DNA from: Microlunatus flavus | Lineage (GTDB): Bacteria > Actinomycetota > Actinomycetes > Propionibacteriales > Propionibacteriaceae | Length of the DNA stretch: 64,000 bases | Assembly: GCF_900110855.1 (NCBI RefSeq) | Contig: NZ_FOFA01000002.1 | Span: 660,895-724,894, forward strand | Direction of reading: 5' to 3' | Part shown: positions 37,525 to 46,259 of the stretch, one piece after another | Position numbering within the stretch: position 1 is the first letter of the stretch | Layout of the letters: each line of letters opens with the position of its first letter | Notes under the pieces: generated by a model | The model's input: only the letters and a program-made list of their open reading frames with translations | Told to the model about the DNA's origin: nothing | Database searches by the model: none | Translations under genes and position numbers: made by a program

Positions 37525-38058
37525 GTGACGATCCACAGCGACCACCCCTTCGCCACGCCCGCCGGGGACCGCGACCCGCTGCGACGCCTCCGCGGGCGCA
37601 CGACGTCGCCGGTGAGCCTGTGGACGGCCGGGGTGGGCCGGGAGCGCGCGGGCTGGACCGTGTCGTCCTTCCTCCTCGCCGACGGCGACCCGGGCGAGGT
37701 CGTCGGCGTCCTCGACGAGGACAGCGCCTTGGCGGAGCTGCTGCTCGGGACCGACGAGCCGACGTTCGTCGTCAGCCTGCTCGGCTGGCCGCACCGCGGG
37801 CTGGCCGACGCCTTCGCCGGGCTGGCGCCCGCGCCGGGCGGCGTCTTCCGGCTGGGCACCTGGACCGACTCCGCCTGGGGGCCGGTCCTGGAGGGTTCCG
37901 CCGGCTGGCTCGGGGCCCGGCTGCGGCCGGAGCCCGTCGAGCACGCGGGCTGGGGCTTGCTCGTGCGCGCCACCGTCGAGCACGTGGAGCTGCCCGAACC
38001 GCCCGCCGAGGGCCTGCTCGTCCACGTCCACGGCCGCTACCGGGCGTCGGAGGCGTGA
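37525..38058 (+). CDS. Flavin reductase-like (FMN-binding split barrel) protein
   Basis: 177 residues. The N-terminal half has the split-barrel pattern TTSPVSLWTAG...GWTVSSFLLADGDPGEVVGVLD, as in the DIM6/NTAB flavin reductase family, and a C-terminal dimer strand (LLVHVHGRYRAS). The Ser/Thr of the FMN phosphate site (TVSS) is present. GTG 37525 follows a GAGACT hexamer by 6 nt. It may bind FMN or FAD; activity is unproven. Confidence 0.75.
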   Translation: MTIHSDHPFATPAGDRDPLRRLRGRTTSPVSLWTAGVGRERAGWTVSSFLLADGDPGEVVGVLDEDSALAELLLGTDEPTFVVSLLGWPHRGLADAFAGLAPAPGGVFRLGTWTDSAWGPVLEGSAGWLGARLRPEPVEHAGWGLLVRATVEHVELPEPPAEGLLVHVHGRYRASEA

Positions 38059-38082
38059 GGGGCGACGACCTAGCCTGAGCCG

Positions 38083-38853
38083 GTGACCACCGTCCTGCTG
38101 ATCCGCCACGGGCGCACGTCCGCCAACACCGCCGGCATCCTCGCCGGCCGCTCCGAGGGCGTGCAGCTCGACGAGGTCGGGCACCAGCAGGTCGCCGCGC
38201 TCGGCGAGCGGATCGGGCGCGTCCCGTTCGTGGCGCTCGTCAGCTCGCCGCTGGAACGGTGCCGCCAGACGGGCGAGGCCCTGCTCGGCGCCCGCGAGGA
38301 CGACCTCGCGCTGACCGTCGAGGACGGCCTCACCGAGTGCGGCTACGGCGAGTGGACCGGCAAGGCCCTGCGCGACCTGGCCAAGGAGGACCTCTGGAAG
38401 ACGGTGCAGACGCACCCCTCCCACGTCCGCTTCCCCGGCGGTGAGTCGCTCTCGGAGATGTCGGCGCGGGCCGTCCAGGCCGTACGCCGCTGGGACGCGG
38501 CGGTCGCCGCCGAGCACGGCGACCACGCCGTCTGGGCCCTGGTCTCCCACGGTGACCCGATCAAGGCGATCCTGGCCGATGCGCTCGGGCTGCACCTCGA
38601 CCAGTTCCAGCGGATCATGGTCGACCCCGCCTCGCTGTCGATCGTCCGCTACACCGCCACCCGCCCGTACGTCGTCACGACGAACTCGACGAACGCCGAC
38701 CTCGCCGCCCTCCTCAGCCCGCCCCCGAAGGACGTCTCGCGCAGCGAGGACGCCGCGGTGGGCGGAGGGCTGGGGGCTGCCGGCGAGGACGCGCCCCCGG
38801 CCGACGGAGCCCCCGTCGGAGGACCCGCACCCGCGACCGTCGCGCAGGACTGA
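38083..38853 (+). CDS. Histidine phosphatase family protein (MSMEG_4193-type)
   Basis: 256 residues from GTG 38083, 6 nt after TAGCCT (38071-38076). The catalytic motif L-I-R-H-G-R-T (His9) and second His (ALVSHGD) are intact, with Arg (SSPLERCRQT) and Glu (TECGYGEWTG). The last 45 residues are an acidic Gly/Ala/Pro tail. This is the first member of a conserved actinobacterial set with DUF3090, the SCO1664 family and mshC; the phosphatase substrate is not known, and a link to mycothiol precursor metabolism is only an inference. Confidence 0.92.
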   Translation: MTTVLLIRHGRTSANTAGILAGRSEGVQLDEVGHQQVAALGERIGRVPFVALVSSPLERCRQTGEALLGAREDDLALTVEDGLTECGYGEWTGKALRDLAKEDLWKTVQTHPSHVRFPGGESLSEMSARAVQAVRRWDAAVAAEHGDHAVWALVSHGDPIKAILADALGLHLDQFQRIMVDPASLSIVRYTATRPYVVTTNSTNADLAALLSPPPKDVSRSEDAAVGGGLGAAGEDAPPADGAPVGGPAPATVAQD

Positions 38854-38895
38854 TCATCGCCGCACCCGTCCGTGCGCTGACCTAGGCTGGGGCGC

Positions 38896-39507
38896 ATGGC
38901 GATTCTCGTGCACCGCTACGACGCGCCGGACCGATTCGTGGCCGGGACCGTCGGCCAGCCGGGCGAGCGGACCTTCTTCCTCCAGGCCCGCCAAGGCAAC
39001 CGCATCACCAGCGTGGCTTGCGAGAAGCAGCAGGTCTCCGTGCTGGCCGAGCACCTCGACCGCGTCCTCGACGAGGTCGTCCGACGCGGCGTGGCCGGCT
39101 CCGGCACCTCGGTCGGCACCGGCCGGGCCAAGGACGTCGATCCGCTCGACGCGCCGATCTCGGAGGAGTTCCGGGTCGGCACGATGACCATCGCGTGGGA
39201 CCCGAGCATCGACCGGATCGTCATCGAGCTGTTCTCCAACGTCGACCGCGACGAGGCCGAGGAGGCCGAGGAGACGCCGGTCGAGCCGGAGCCGACGGGG
39301 ACGACCGCCGACCTCGACGACGACATCGAGGCCGACGAGGTCTTCGTCGTCAAGATCACCGCGTCGTACGCCCGCGAGTTCGTGACCCGCGCCCAGGCGC
39401 TCGTCGCGGCCGGGCGCCCGCCCTGCCCCTTCTGCCTGCAGCCGATCGAGCCGACGGGGCACATCTGCCCGCGGGCCAACGGGTACCGACGGGCCCTGTT
39501 CTCCTGA
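38896..39507 (+). CDS. DUF3090-family protein
   Basis: 203 residues, ATG 38896, 7 nt after TAGGCT (38883-38888). The family pattern is clear: the N-terminal VHRYDAPDRFVAGTVGQPGERTFFLQ region (in parts), an acidic middle (EAEEAEETPVEPEP), and a C-terminal putative zinc site CPFC...HICPRANGYRR. Function unknown; the family is restricted to actinobacteria and almost always sits between the histidine phosphatase and the SCO1664 gene. Confidence 0.92.
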   Translation: MAILVHRYDAPDRFVAGTVGQPGERTFFLQARQGNRITSVACEKQQVSVLAEHLDRVLDEVVRRGVAGSGTSVGTGRAKDVDPLDAPISEEFRVGTMTIAWDPSIDRIVIELFSNVDRDEAEEAEETPVEPEPTGTTADLDDDIEADEVFVVKITASYAREFVTRAQALVAAGRPPCPFCLQPIEPTGHICPRANGYRRALFS

Positions 39508-39586
39508 CCGCTCCCGCCCCGACCCCGGCCCTGCTCCCGGTGGACGCCCAGTGCCTGGACGCCCTCGGCGCGAGCGGCGTCGTCGC

Positions 39587-40414
39587 GTGAACGCCGCCGT
39601 GCCCGCCGAGGGCGCTCCGCACCGCGCGCTGACGCTGCCGCTGCGCAGCGGCCGCTACGAGCGCGACGAGCTCGAGGTGACCGGCCGGCTGCTCTCGGCG
39701 TCGAACGCCACGTTCCTCACGCGGCTGCGCGCCGACGGGCTCGACGTGGAGTGCGTCTACAAGCCGACGCAGGGCGAGCGGCCGCTGTGGGACTTCCCGG
39801 TCGACACCCTCGGCCGGCGCGAGGTCGCCGCGTACGAGGTCTCGCACGCGGCCGGGTTCGACTGCGTGCCCGTCACGGTGTTCGTGGAGGGCCCGCTCGG
39901 CCCGGGCTCGCTGCAGGCGTGGGTCGACTCCGAGGAGGACGCCGTCTCCCGGCTCGTCGACCTCGTGCCGAGCCGCAAGGTTCCCAAGACCGGGTGGTTC
40001 CGCTGCGTCGAGGGACTCGACGCCGACGATTCCGCCGTCTCCGTCATCCACGCCGACGACCCGGCGCTGCGGCGCCTCGCCGTGTTCGACGTGCTGGTCA
40101 ACAACGCCGACCGCAAGGGCGGGCACATCCTCTCCAGCGAGGGGCACCTGTTCGGCATCGACCACGGCGTGACCTTCAACGTCGACCCCAAGCTGCGCAC
40201 GCTGCTGTGGGGCTGGGCCGGCACCGAGCTCACCGAGACCGAGCGCGAGCTCGTCCGGCGCGCCCGCGACGAGGCGCCGGCCGTGCTCGTCGGGCTCCTC
40301 GACGACGAGGAGGTCGACGTCTTCACGCGCCGTGCCGAGCGCCTGCTCGACCGCGGCCACCTGCCCCGGCCGCCGCGGGGGCAGTGGCCGTCGATCCCGT
40401 GGCCGCCCTTCTGA
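39587..40414 (+). CDS. SCO1664-family protein (kinase-like fold)
   Basis: 275 residues from GTG 39587; GTG 39551 would add 12 residues and neither has a good ribosome-binding site. Motifs include SNATFLTRL, VYKPTQGERPLWDFP, GRREVAAYEVSHAAGFDCVP, DVLVNNADRKGGHIL and GIDHGVTFNV, which together resemble a PI3/4-kinase-like or HipA-like phosphotransferase: an ATP-binding Lys (YKP), a catalytic-loop Asp/Asn (NNADRKGGH) and a metal-binding Asp (GIDHG). The family has no established function. It precedes mshC by 172 bp. Confidence 0.85.
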   Translation: MNAAVPAEGAPHRALTLPLRSGRYERDELEVTGRLLSASNATFLTRLRADGLDVECVYKPTQGERPLWDFPVDTLGRREVAAYEVSHAAGFDCVPVTVFVEGPLGPGSLQAWVDSEEDAVSRLVDLVPSRKVPKTGWFRCVEGLDADDSAVSVIHADDPALRRLAVFDVLVNNADRKGGHILSSEGHLFGIDHGVTFNVDPKLRTLLWGWAGTELTETERELVRRARDEAPAVLVGLLDDEEVDVFTRRAERLLDRGHLPRPPRGQWPSIPWPPF

Positions 40415-40586
40415 ATTGTTTGGTCGCTCTGGACGGGGTTCGCTGTCGCAACCCCGCCCACAGCTCCGGCCGTCGTGGTCACCCCCAGGCGGTCACCTCT
40501 CGCTGCTGACCTTCGGCTGCTCGACTCTCGGTGGTCACCGCTCGTCGGCGCACGGGTTCGTCCTCGCTCGCCGTTAGGGTGCTGCG

Positions 40587-41840
40587 GTGCAGGCCTGGCG
40601 TTCCCGAACCGTTCCCGAGATCCCGGCGACGGGGGAGCGGCGACCGATCCGCGCGTACGACTCCAAGGCCCAGGAGGTCGTCGAGGTCGGGCCGGCCGAC
40701 GGGACGGCGCGGATGTACGTCTGCGGGATCACGCCGTACGACGCCACGCACCTCGGGCACGCGAACACCTACGTGGCCTTCGACCTGCTCAACCGCGCCT
40801 GGCGCGACAGCGGGCTGCTGGTGAACTACGTGCAGAACGTCACCGACGTTGACGACCCGCTGATCGAGCGGGCCGACCGCGACGGCGTCGACTGGCGGGA
40901 CCTGGCGCAGGAGCAGATCGCGCTGTTCCGGGAGGACATGGAGGCGCTGAACGTCCTCGCCCCCGCCAGCTACATCGGCGCGGTCGAGGCGATCTCGATG
41001 ATCGTCGAGCTCATCGCGCGCCACCAGCGCGAGGGGCTCGTCTACGCCGTCGAGGACCCGACCGACCCCGAGCACCCCGACCTCTACTTCGAGCAGGCGT
41101 CCGACCCGACGTTCCTGTCGCTGTCGCACCTGAGCCCGGCGGAGGCCCGTCCCGTGTTCGCCGAGCGGGGCGGCGACCCCGACCGGCCGGGCAAGCGCGA
41201 CCCGCTGGACGCGCTGGTGTGGCGCCTCGAGCGTCCGGGCGAGCCCGCCTGGGACTCGCCCTTCGGCCGTGGCCGCCCGGGCTGGCACGTCGAGTGCACG
41301 GCCATCGCGCTCGACCGGCTCGGCCCGGCCTTCGACGTGCAGGCCGGCGGCAGCGACCTCGTCTTCCCGCACCACGAGATGTCCGCTGTCGAGGCGCAGG
41401 TGACCACCGACGAGGTGTTCGCCCGGGCGTACCTGCACAGCGGCATGGTCGGCCTCGACGGCGAGAAGATGAGCAAGTCGCGCGGCAACCTCGTGTTCGT
41501 CTCGGCGCTGCGCCGCCAGGGCGTCGACCCGATGGCGATCCGGCTCGCGCTGCTGGCGCACCACTACCGCTCGGACTGGATGTACTCCGACGCCGACCTC
41601 GCCGCGGCGCAGGACCGGCTGGCCGGCTGGCGCGAGGCCGTCCGCCTCGACAGCGGCCTCAACGCCGACGGCGTGGTGGCCGAGGTCCGCGCGGCCCTGG
41701 CCGACGACCTCGACGCCCCGCGCGCCCTGGCCGCGGTGGACGCGTGGGCCGACGCCTCGCTCGACGTCGACTCCGACGACGCCGAGGCACCCGCCCTCGT
41801 CGCGCGGGCCGTCGACGCGCTCCTCGGCGTCGTCCTCTAG
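40587..41840 (+). CDS. mshC: Cysteine:1D-myo-inosityl glucosaminide ligase MshC
   Basis: 417 residues from GTG 40587, 6 nt after TAGGGT (40575-40580). MshC joins cysteine to GlcN-Ins using ATP in mycothiol synthesis. The cysteinyl-tRNA-synthetase-like fold has the MshC signature [17 protein letters not shown], with zinc ligand Cys46 and the HIGH variant H-L-G-H (55-58), GWHVECTA (zinc), FPHHEM and K-M-S-K-S (294-298). It lacks the tRNA-binding C-terminal domain of CysRS, and GITPYD distinguishes MshC from CysRS. Confidence 0.96.
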   Translation: MQAWRSRTVPEIPATGERRPIRAYDSKAQEVVEVGPADGTARMYVCGITPYDATHLGHANTYVAFDLLNRAWRDSGLLVNYVQNVTDVDDPLIERADRDGVDWRDLAQEQIALFREDMEALNVLAPASYIGAVEAISMIVELIARHQREGLVYAVEDPTDPEHPDLYFEQASDPTFLSLSHLSPAEARPVFAERGGDPDRPGKRDPLDALVWRLERPGEPAWDSPFGRGRPGWHVECTAIALDRLGPAFDVQAGGSDLVFPHHEMSAVEAQVTTDEVFARAYLHSGMVGLDGEKMSKSRGNLVFVSALRRQGVDPMAIRLALLAHHYRSDWMYSDADLAAAQDRLAGWREAVRLDSGLNADGVVAEVRAALADDLDAPRALAAVDAWADASLDVDSDDAEAPALVARAVDALLGVVL

Positions 41841-41959
41841 CCACCCCGGCCGCGGTCGTCGCGCAACTTCTCGCCCTCTGACCGCCGCTGCGGTGGTCGG
41901 ATGGCGAAAAGTTCCCGAACACCTCGTACGCTGATGGTTGACGAGTTGATTCAGCTCGC

Positions 41960-42085
41960 GCGTGTTCCGGGGTCGGTGCAAGTCCGAACCGGCGGTGACA
42001 GTCCGCGACCCGTACGCAGCCAGCGCACGGTTGATGTGGTGAAACTCCACGACCGACGGTGAAAGTCCGGATGGGAGGGGCACGC
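41960..42085 (+). promoter_or_regulatory. FMN riboswitch (RFN element)
   Basis: About 126 nt with the P1 stem GCGTG (41960-41964)/CACGC (42081-42085) and the conserved RFN core: TTCCGGGGTCGGTG, AACCGGCGGTGACAGTCC, GGTTGATGTGGTGAAACTCC and GACGGTGAAAGTCCGGATGG, as separate blocks in order. It binds FMN and reduces expression of the downstream transporter. A short hairpin (ACGCC/GGCGT, near 42148-42161) before the start codon may be part of the expression platform. Confidence 0.96.
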
Positions 42086-42179
42086 CGCAGCCTGGTCGCG
42101 CGTGGGCACGGACGCCTGCACGCGAGCAGTGGTCTGCGCACCCCCGGACGCCTGCGGGCGTACGGAGCGGAGCACTGAG

Positions 42180-42887
42180 ATGGACCTTCTGAACCGGCTG
42201 CTGGAAGCCAAGCTCGACTGGGGACCCGGCATCTACTGGCGCGAGATCGTCGGCAACGTCTTCGGCCTGGCGAGCGCGCTGCTCGGCATGCGCCGGCGCG
42301 TGTCGGCCTGGCCGGTGGGCATCGTCGGCAACGTCCTGCTGTTCACCGTCTTCGTCGGCGGTGCGCTGGGCGGACCGTTCGACGAGGCGGGCAAGGTCGA
42401 CCTGTGGGGCCAGGCCGGCCGCCAGGTCTTCTTCGTCGTCGTGAGCGTGTACGGCTGGGTGCGCTGGGCGCAGTTCCGCCGCGAGGGCGGGGCCGGGGGC
42501 GCCGGCGTCCAGGTCCGTTGGGCGGGGATGCGCGGGCGCCTCGAGCTGCTGGCCGGCGCGGTCGTGCTCTGGGTGGTCTTCTTCTTCGTGCTCGGTGCGC
42601 TCGGGTCGTGGAACCCGGCCGCCGACGCGTGGATCCTCACCGGCTCGATCCTCGCCACGTACGGCATGGCGCGCGGGTTCGTCGAGTTCTGGCTCGTCTG
42701 GATCGCGGTCGACGTCGTGGGCGTGCCGCTGCTGCTGACCGCCGGCTACTACCCGAGCGCGATCATGTACGTCGTCTACGGCGCCTTCTGCGTGTGGGGC
42801 TTCGTCGCCTGGCTCCGCCTCGAGCGTTCCGGTCGCCGCGCCGCCGAGCACGGCGCGGCCGACCCGGTCATCGAGACCGTCGGCTGA
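42180..42887 (+). CDS. ribM: Riboflavin transporter, RibM/PnuX type (PnuC family)
   Basis: 235 residues, ATG 42180. Seven hydrophobic segments fit a PnuC-fold facilitator. The family landmarks are N-terminal [41 protein letters not shown] and the C-terminal [25 protein letters not shown] region (in parts). PnuC takes up nicotinamide riboside, but the version under an FMN riboswitch is RibM/PnuX, shown in Streptomyces and Corynebacterium to import riboflavin. The riboswitch directly upstream supports that. The usual ribE/ribBA/ribH partners are missing. Confidence 0.9.
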   Translation: MDLLNRLLEAKLDWGPGIYWREIVGNVFGLASALLGMRRRVSAWPVGIVGNVLLFTVFVGGALGGPFDEAGKVDLWGQAGRQVFFVVVSVYGWVRWAQFRREGGAGGAGVQVRWAGMRGRLELLAGAVVLWVVFFFVLGALGSWNPAADAWILTGSILATYGMARGFVEFWLVWIAVDVVGVPLLLTAGYYPSAIMYVVYGAFCVWGFVAWLRLERSGRRAAEHGAADPVIETVG

Positions 42888-42934
42888 CTCTCGGCGGCGG
42901 TCGGCCACCCCGGTCGCGGCTAGGGTGGCCGACC

Positions 42935-43219
42935 GTGACCAGCACGACCCCTGACCCCAAGACCTTCGAGTCGCTGTTCGCCGAGCTCAAGGCCAAGGCC
43001 GACGCGCGCGAGCCCGGCTCGTCGACCGTGGCCCGGCTCGAGGGCGGCGTGCACGCGATCGGCAAGAAGGTCGTCGAGGAGGCGGCCGAGGTCTGGATGG
43101 CGGCCGAGCACGAGTCCCGCGTCGACGCCGCCATGGAGATCAGCCAGCTGCTCTACCACCTGCAGGTCATGATGATCGCGCTCGACCTGTCGCTCGAGGA
43201 CGTCTACGCGCACCTCTAA
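42935..43219 (+). CDS. hisE: Phosphoribosyl-ATP pyrophosphatase HisE
   Basis: 94 residues from GTG 42935, 8 nt after TAGGGT (42921-42926). HisE hydrolyses PR-ATP to PR-AMP, the second step of histidine synthesis. It has the all-alpha MazG-like fold: [13 protein letters not shown], then [17 protein letters not shown] (metal-binding Glu residues) and [13 protein letters not shown]. As in most actinobacteria it is a stand-alone protein next to hisG, apart from the rest of the his operon. Confidence 0.96.
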   Translation: MTSTTPDPKTFESLFAELKAKADAREPGSSTVARLEGGVHAIGKKVVEEAAEVWMAAEHESRVDAAMEISQLLYHLQVMMIALDLSLEDVYAHL

Positions 43220-43281
43220 GGAGCGCTGGACGGGCTGAGAAGGACCAGGTCGGACGACCGGGCCCACCTAGGATGACCGCC

Positions 43282-44175
43282 GTGACGAGCCAGGGCAGCG
43301 ACAGGGCCGGCGTCGAGGGCGGTCGCCGCCTGATCCGCGTCGCGGTGCCCAACAAGGGTGCGCTGGCCGACGCCGCCGCGGACATGCTGCGCGAGGCCGG
43401 CTACCGCCAGCGCACCGACAGCAAGGAGCTCGTCCTCCTCGACGAGGAGAACGGCGTCGAGTTCTTCTACCTCCGCCCGCGCGACATCGCCGTCTACGTC
43501 GGCGAGGGCACGCTCGACGTCGGCATCACGGGCCGCGACATGCTGCTCGACTCCGGCGCGCCGGTCACGGAGGTGCTGCCCCTCGGCTTCGGGCGCAGCC
43601 GGTTCCGGTTCGCCGCCCCCGCCGGGACGGGGTACGCGGTGACCGCGCTCGACGGGCTGCGCGTCGCGACGTCGTACCCCGGGCTGGTGAAGGCCCACCT
43701 CGCCGAGCACGGCGTCACCGCCCGCCTCATCACCCTGGACGGCGCGGTGGAGACCGCCATCCGGCTCGGCGTCGCCGACGTGATCGCCGACGTGGTCGAG
43801 ACCGGCACGACCCTGCGCCAGGCCGGGCTCGAGCTGTTCGGCGACCCGCTGCTGGTCAGCGAGGCCGTCCTCGTGCGCCGCCGCGACGCCGCCGTGCCCG
43901 ACGGGTTCGAGCAGCTCGAGCGCCGCCTCAACGGCGTCCTGATCGCCCAGAACTACGTGATGATGGACTACGACGTCGCCGACGAGGTCCTGGCCGACGC
44001 GTGCGCCGTCACGCCCGGCTTCGAGGGCCCGACGGTGTCGCCGCTGGCCCGCGACGGGTGGAAGGCGGTCCGCGTCATGGTGCTGCGCCGGGAGGCCCAG
44101 CGCGTCATGGACGACCTGTGGGACGTCGGCGCCCGCGCCATCCTCGTCACCGACATCGCCGCCTGCCGGCTCTGA
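43282..44175 (+). CDS. hisG: ATP phosphoribosyltransferase HisG (long form)
   Basis: 297 residues from GTG 43282. An upstream in-frame ATG at 43273 overlaps a TAGGAT -10 (43269-43274), so the GTG 7 nt after it is preferred. The core has RVAVPNKGALAD, DVGITGRDML, and the PRPP loop ADVIADVVETGTTLR. The C-terminal ACT-like domain (from about residue 215: VLIAQNYVMMDYDV...) marks the hexameric long form that is feedback-inhibited by histidine and needs no HisZ. It catalyses the first step of histidine synthesis. Confidence 0.96.
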   Translation: MTSQGSDRAGVEGGRRLIRVAVPNKGALADAAADMLREAGYRQRTDSKELVLLDEENGVEFFYLRPRDIAVYVGEGTLDVGITGRDMLLDSGAPVTEVLPLGFGRSRFRFAAPAGTGYAVTALDGLRVATSYPGLVKAHLAEHGVTARLITLDGAVETAIRLGVADVIADVVETGTTLRQAGLELFGDPLLVSEAVLVRRRDAAVPDGFEQLERRLNGVLIAQNYVMMDYDVADEVLADACAVTPGFEGPTVSPLARDGWKAVRVMVLRREAQRVMDDLWDVGARAILVTDIAACRL

Positions 44176-44180
44176 GCGCC

Positions 44181-44744
44181 GTGCCCGCCGCTCCCGGGTC
44201 AGCCTCGACGCCGGCCCCGCAGGGCACCCAGCCCGTCGTCTTCACGCCCCGGCGGCTGCGCGTGGTGGCCGTCGCGATCGCGGCGGCGCTCGTGGCGCTG
44301 ACGTTCTACGGCTGGTTCGCCCTGCCGCGCGAGATCCGTGTGCTCTTCACGCCGTCCCAGCTGCTGACGCTCCTCGGCGTGCTGGGGGTGCTGGTCCTCG
44401 TCATCGTGGGGGTCGCCGCCAGCTCCGTGCGGGCCGACGCCGACGGCCTCCGCGTCCGCAACGGGCTGCGGGTGCACTGGGTGCCCTGGGACCGCGTGCA
44501 CCGGGTGATGCTGCGTCCGGGGGACCCCTGGGCCTTCGCGCTGCTGCGCCCCGAGGGCGAGGTCGGCGCCGACTTCGTCCCCGACCTCGACACCCAGAAG
44601 CGTCACCTCGTCGGCATCCAGGCTCACGACGGGGCGTACGCCCAACAGGCCGTTGCCGAGCTGCGCCGACGGCACGCCGTCGCCAGGGGCAAGGGCACCG
44701 GCGGAAGCGCCGTCGGCGGGGCTACTGGATCCCGCGGGACTTGA
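44181..44744 (+). CDS. PH-domain-containing membrane protein
   Basis: 187 residues from GTG 44181, 5 nt after the hisG stop. Two hydrophobic helices (about 29-50 and 58-80) are followed by a bacterial PH-like domain (ADADGLRVRNGLRVHWVPWDRVHRV, in parts). This gene follows hisG in many actinobacteria; function unknown. The last 23 bp overlap the convergent membrane-protein gene. Confidence 0.85.
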   Translation: MPAAPGSASTPAPQGTQPVVFTPRRLRVVAVAIAAALVALTFYGWFALPREIRVLFTPSQLLTLLGVLGVLVLVIVGVAASSVRADADGLRVRNGLRVHWVPWDRVHRVMLRPGDPWAFALLRPEGEVGADFVPDLDTQKRHLVGIQAHDGAYAQQAVAELRRRHAVARGKGTGGSAVGGATGSRGT

Positions 44745-45225
44745 GCAGGGCCTCGATCTCGGCCATGTCGTCGTCCTCGGCCGGTGCCGCCGTGCCCCGG
44801 CCCGGCTTCGCGGCCGCCTTGGCCGTCGTGCGCCCCGCCGGCTGACGCGCCGGCGCCACCCCGGTGCCGACCGCCCGGCCCTGCTCACGGCTCTCGACGG
44901 CGGCCGCCTTGGTCCGCCGGCGGGTGCGGCGGGCGAGGACGCCGCCGACGACCCAGAGCACGACGCACAGCGCGAGGAGCCCGAAGCCGATCCAGGCGCC
45001 CAGGTCGAAGACGTTGCCGGTGGCCCAGCGCACGACGGCGACGACGGCGTCCCACACCAGGCGCAGGAGCCCGGTGAGGTAGAGGGCCACGGGAGCCAGG
45101 GCGAGCGCCAGGCCCTGCAGCGCGCGGGCGCGGCGGCCGCGGACGAAGGCGACCACCGTCACGACCACCCCGACCAGGGCCAGGGCGATGCAGAGGGGCA
45201 GGAGGGCTTCGTCCGCGGCGGGCAT
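44722..45225 (-). CDS. Conserved actinobacterial membrane protein (DDDMAEIEALLKSRGI tail)
   Basis: 167 residues from ATG 45225. Three hydrophobic segments (about 6-27, 37-60, 74-98) precede a basic, Ala/Gly-rich cytoplasmic region and the strictly recognisable C-terminus DDDMAEIEALLKSRGIQ. The last helix is conserved in actinobacterial homologues that are sometimes labelled 'cellulose synthase', a label the sequence does not support: there is no glycosyltransferase domain. Function unknown. Confidence 0.82.
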   Translation of the reverse strand: MPAADEALLPLCIALALVGVVVTVVAFVRGRRARALQGLALALAPVALYLTGLLRLVWDAVVAVVRWATGNVFDLGAWIGFGLLALCVVLWVVGGVLARRTRRRTKAAAVESREQGRAVGTGVAPARQPAGRTTAKAAAKPGRGTAAPAEDDDMAEIEALLKSRGIQ

Positions 45226-45307
45226 GCGTCCACCCTGCCACCGCCCGGGCGGTCCGGCATCGGGGAGAGCACGGGCCCGACCCCGAGCCGCGCGTACGGT
45301 GGCCGGC

Positions 45308-45862
45308 ATGCCCGAGCCCGGTCACGCCCCACACGAGCGCACGCTGGCGCCCTCGCCCTTCCCGGGCGACGACGGCCTCGCCGACCCCGCCGCGCGGCGC
45401 GCGCTGGCCGCGGCGGTGCGGGAGCCGGGCACCACGTCGTACCTGCGGGCGGTCGCGGCCCTCTGCACGACCCGGGTCCTGGTGCCGGTCGTCGCCACCG
45501 CCACGCGCACGGCCACCACGAGCACGGGTCTGTCCTCCGACAAGGAGGCCGACATGTCCGTGGTCATGCTGCAGGCGGCCGACGGCCGGCGCGCGCTCCT
45601 GGGCTTCACCGGGCTGGACGCGCTGACCACCTGGAACGCCGAGGCCCGTCCCGTGCCCGTGACCATCGACCTGGCCGCGCGGACGGCGCGCGCCGAGGGG
45701 GTCGACGCGGTGCTGGTCGACGTCGCCGGACCGCACCCGCTGGCCATCGACGGCCAGGTGCTCGACGCGCTCGCCGCCGGCCACCGCCTGGTCGAGGTGG
45801 CCGAGGGGGAGTTCGGGTGGGCCGTGCCCGCGGAGGGCGAGGAGCCGGGCCCGCGGTCCTGA
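45308..45862 (+). CDS. SseB-family protein
   Basis: 184 residues, ATG 45308, 7 nt after TACGGT (45295-45300). The SseB N-terminal domain pattern is present: LAAAVREPGTTSYLRAVAALCTTRVLVPVV (as parts), VVMLQAADGRRALLGFTGLDALTTWN, and VDAVLVDVAGPHPLAIDG. The family is common just upstream of infC in actinobacteria. No biochemical role is established for these; the name derives from an enterobacterial protein. Confidence 0.87.
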   Translation: MPEPGHAPHERTLAPSPFPGDDGLADPAARRALAAAVREPGTTSYLRAVAALCTTRVLVPVVATATRTATTSTGLSSDKEADMSVVMLQAADGRRALLGFTGLDALTTWNAEARPVPVTIDLAARTARAEGVDAVLVDVAGPHPLAIDGQVLDALAAGHRLVEVAEGEFGWAVPAEGEEPGPRS

Positions 45863-45976
45863 CCCCTGTCGGGCCGGGCAGGACGCGGGACCAGCCGCGG
45901 GAACAAGAGCACCCCGGGTGGGCGTTGAACCTCTGTCGGGCGAGCGCCCGGGGCGTGCTTCGGTCGTCCCGACGGT

Positions 45977-46259
45977 GATAACATCTTTCTCGACCGGTCT
46001 GGCGCACGCGCCGGACCCGCAAGCGGAGACCTGATCTCCCACCCGTACGACCCCTCCGAGCCCGCTCGGGGCGCCGGTGGTCGGGTCGGTCCATCGCCGC
46101 CGGCGCACGCGCCGGCGGTCGTGGTGCTCAGGGTCTTCGCACGCGGTGCGAGGACCCTTTCTCGTTCCCGGGTGCGGGTCCTCGCGGGCCCGCGCGGTCG
46201 AGCGGACGAATCACACGCAGCGCCTGGCAGCACGAGCACCACAACCACCTGGAGGACAT
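45977..46259 (+). promoter_or_regulatory. Structured leader and attenuator of infC-rpmI-rplT
   Basis: A -10-like GATAAC (45977-45982) begins a leader of about 270 nt. It contains a 9-bp GC hairpin (46097-46105/46110-46118), then an 11-bp stem with one mismatch (46131-46141/46147-46157) followed by TTTCTCGTT, which looks like an intrinsic terminator. The 3' arm of that stem (GCGAGGACCC, 46148-46157) can instead pair perfectly with GGGTCCTCGC (46176-46185). The two hairpins exclude each other: a terminator/antiterminator switch. Autogenous control by L20 or IF3 is plausible. The -10 is a weak call. Confidence 0.65.

Noticed and set aside
42180..42887. Plain PnuC nicotinamide riboside transporter
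   Set aside because: The directly upstream FMN riboswitch and the hisE-hisG context match RibM/PnuX riboflavin transporters rather than NAD-precursor uptake.
44722..45225. 'Cellulose synthase' label for the small membrane protein
   Set aside because: There is no glycosyltransferase domain or D,D,D,QxxRW motif; only three helices and a conserved C-terminal tail.
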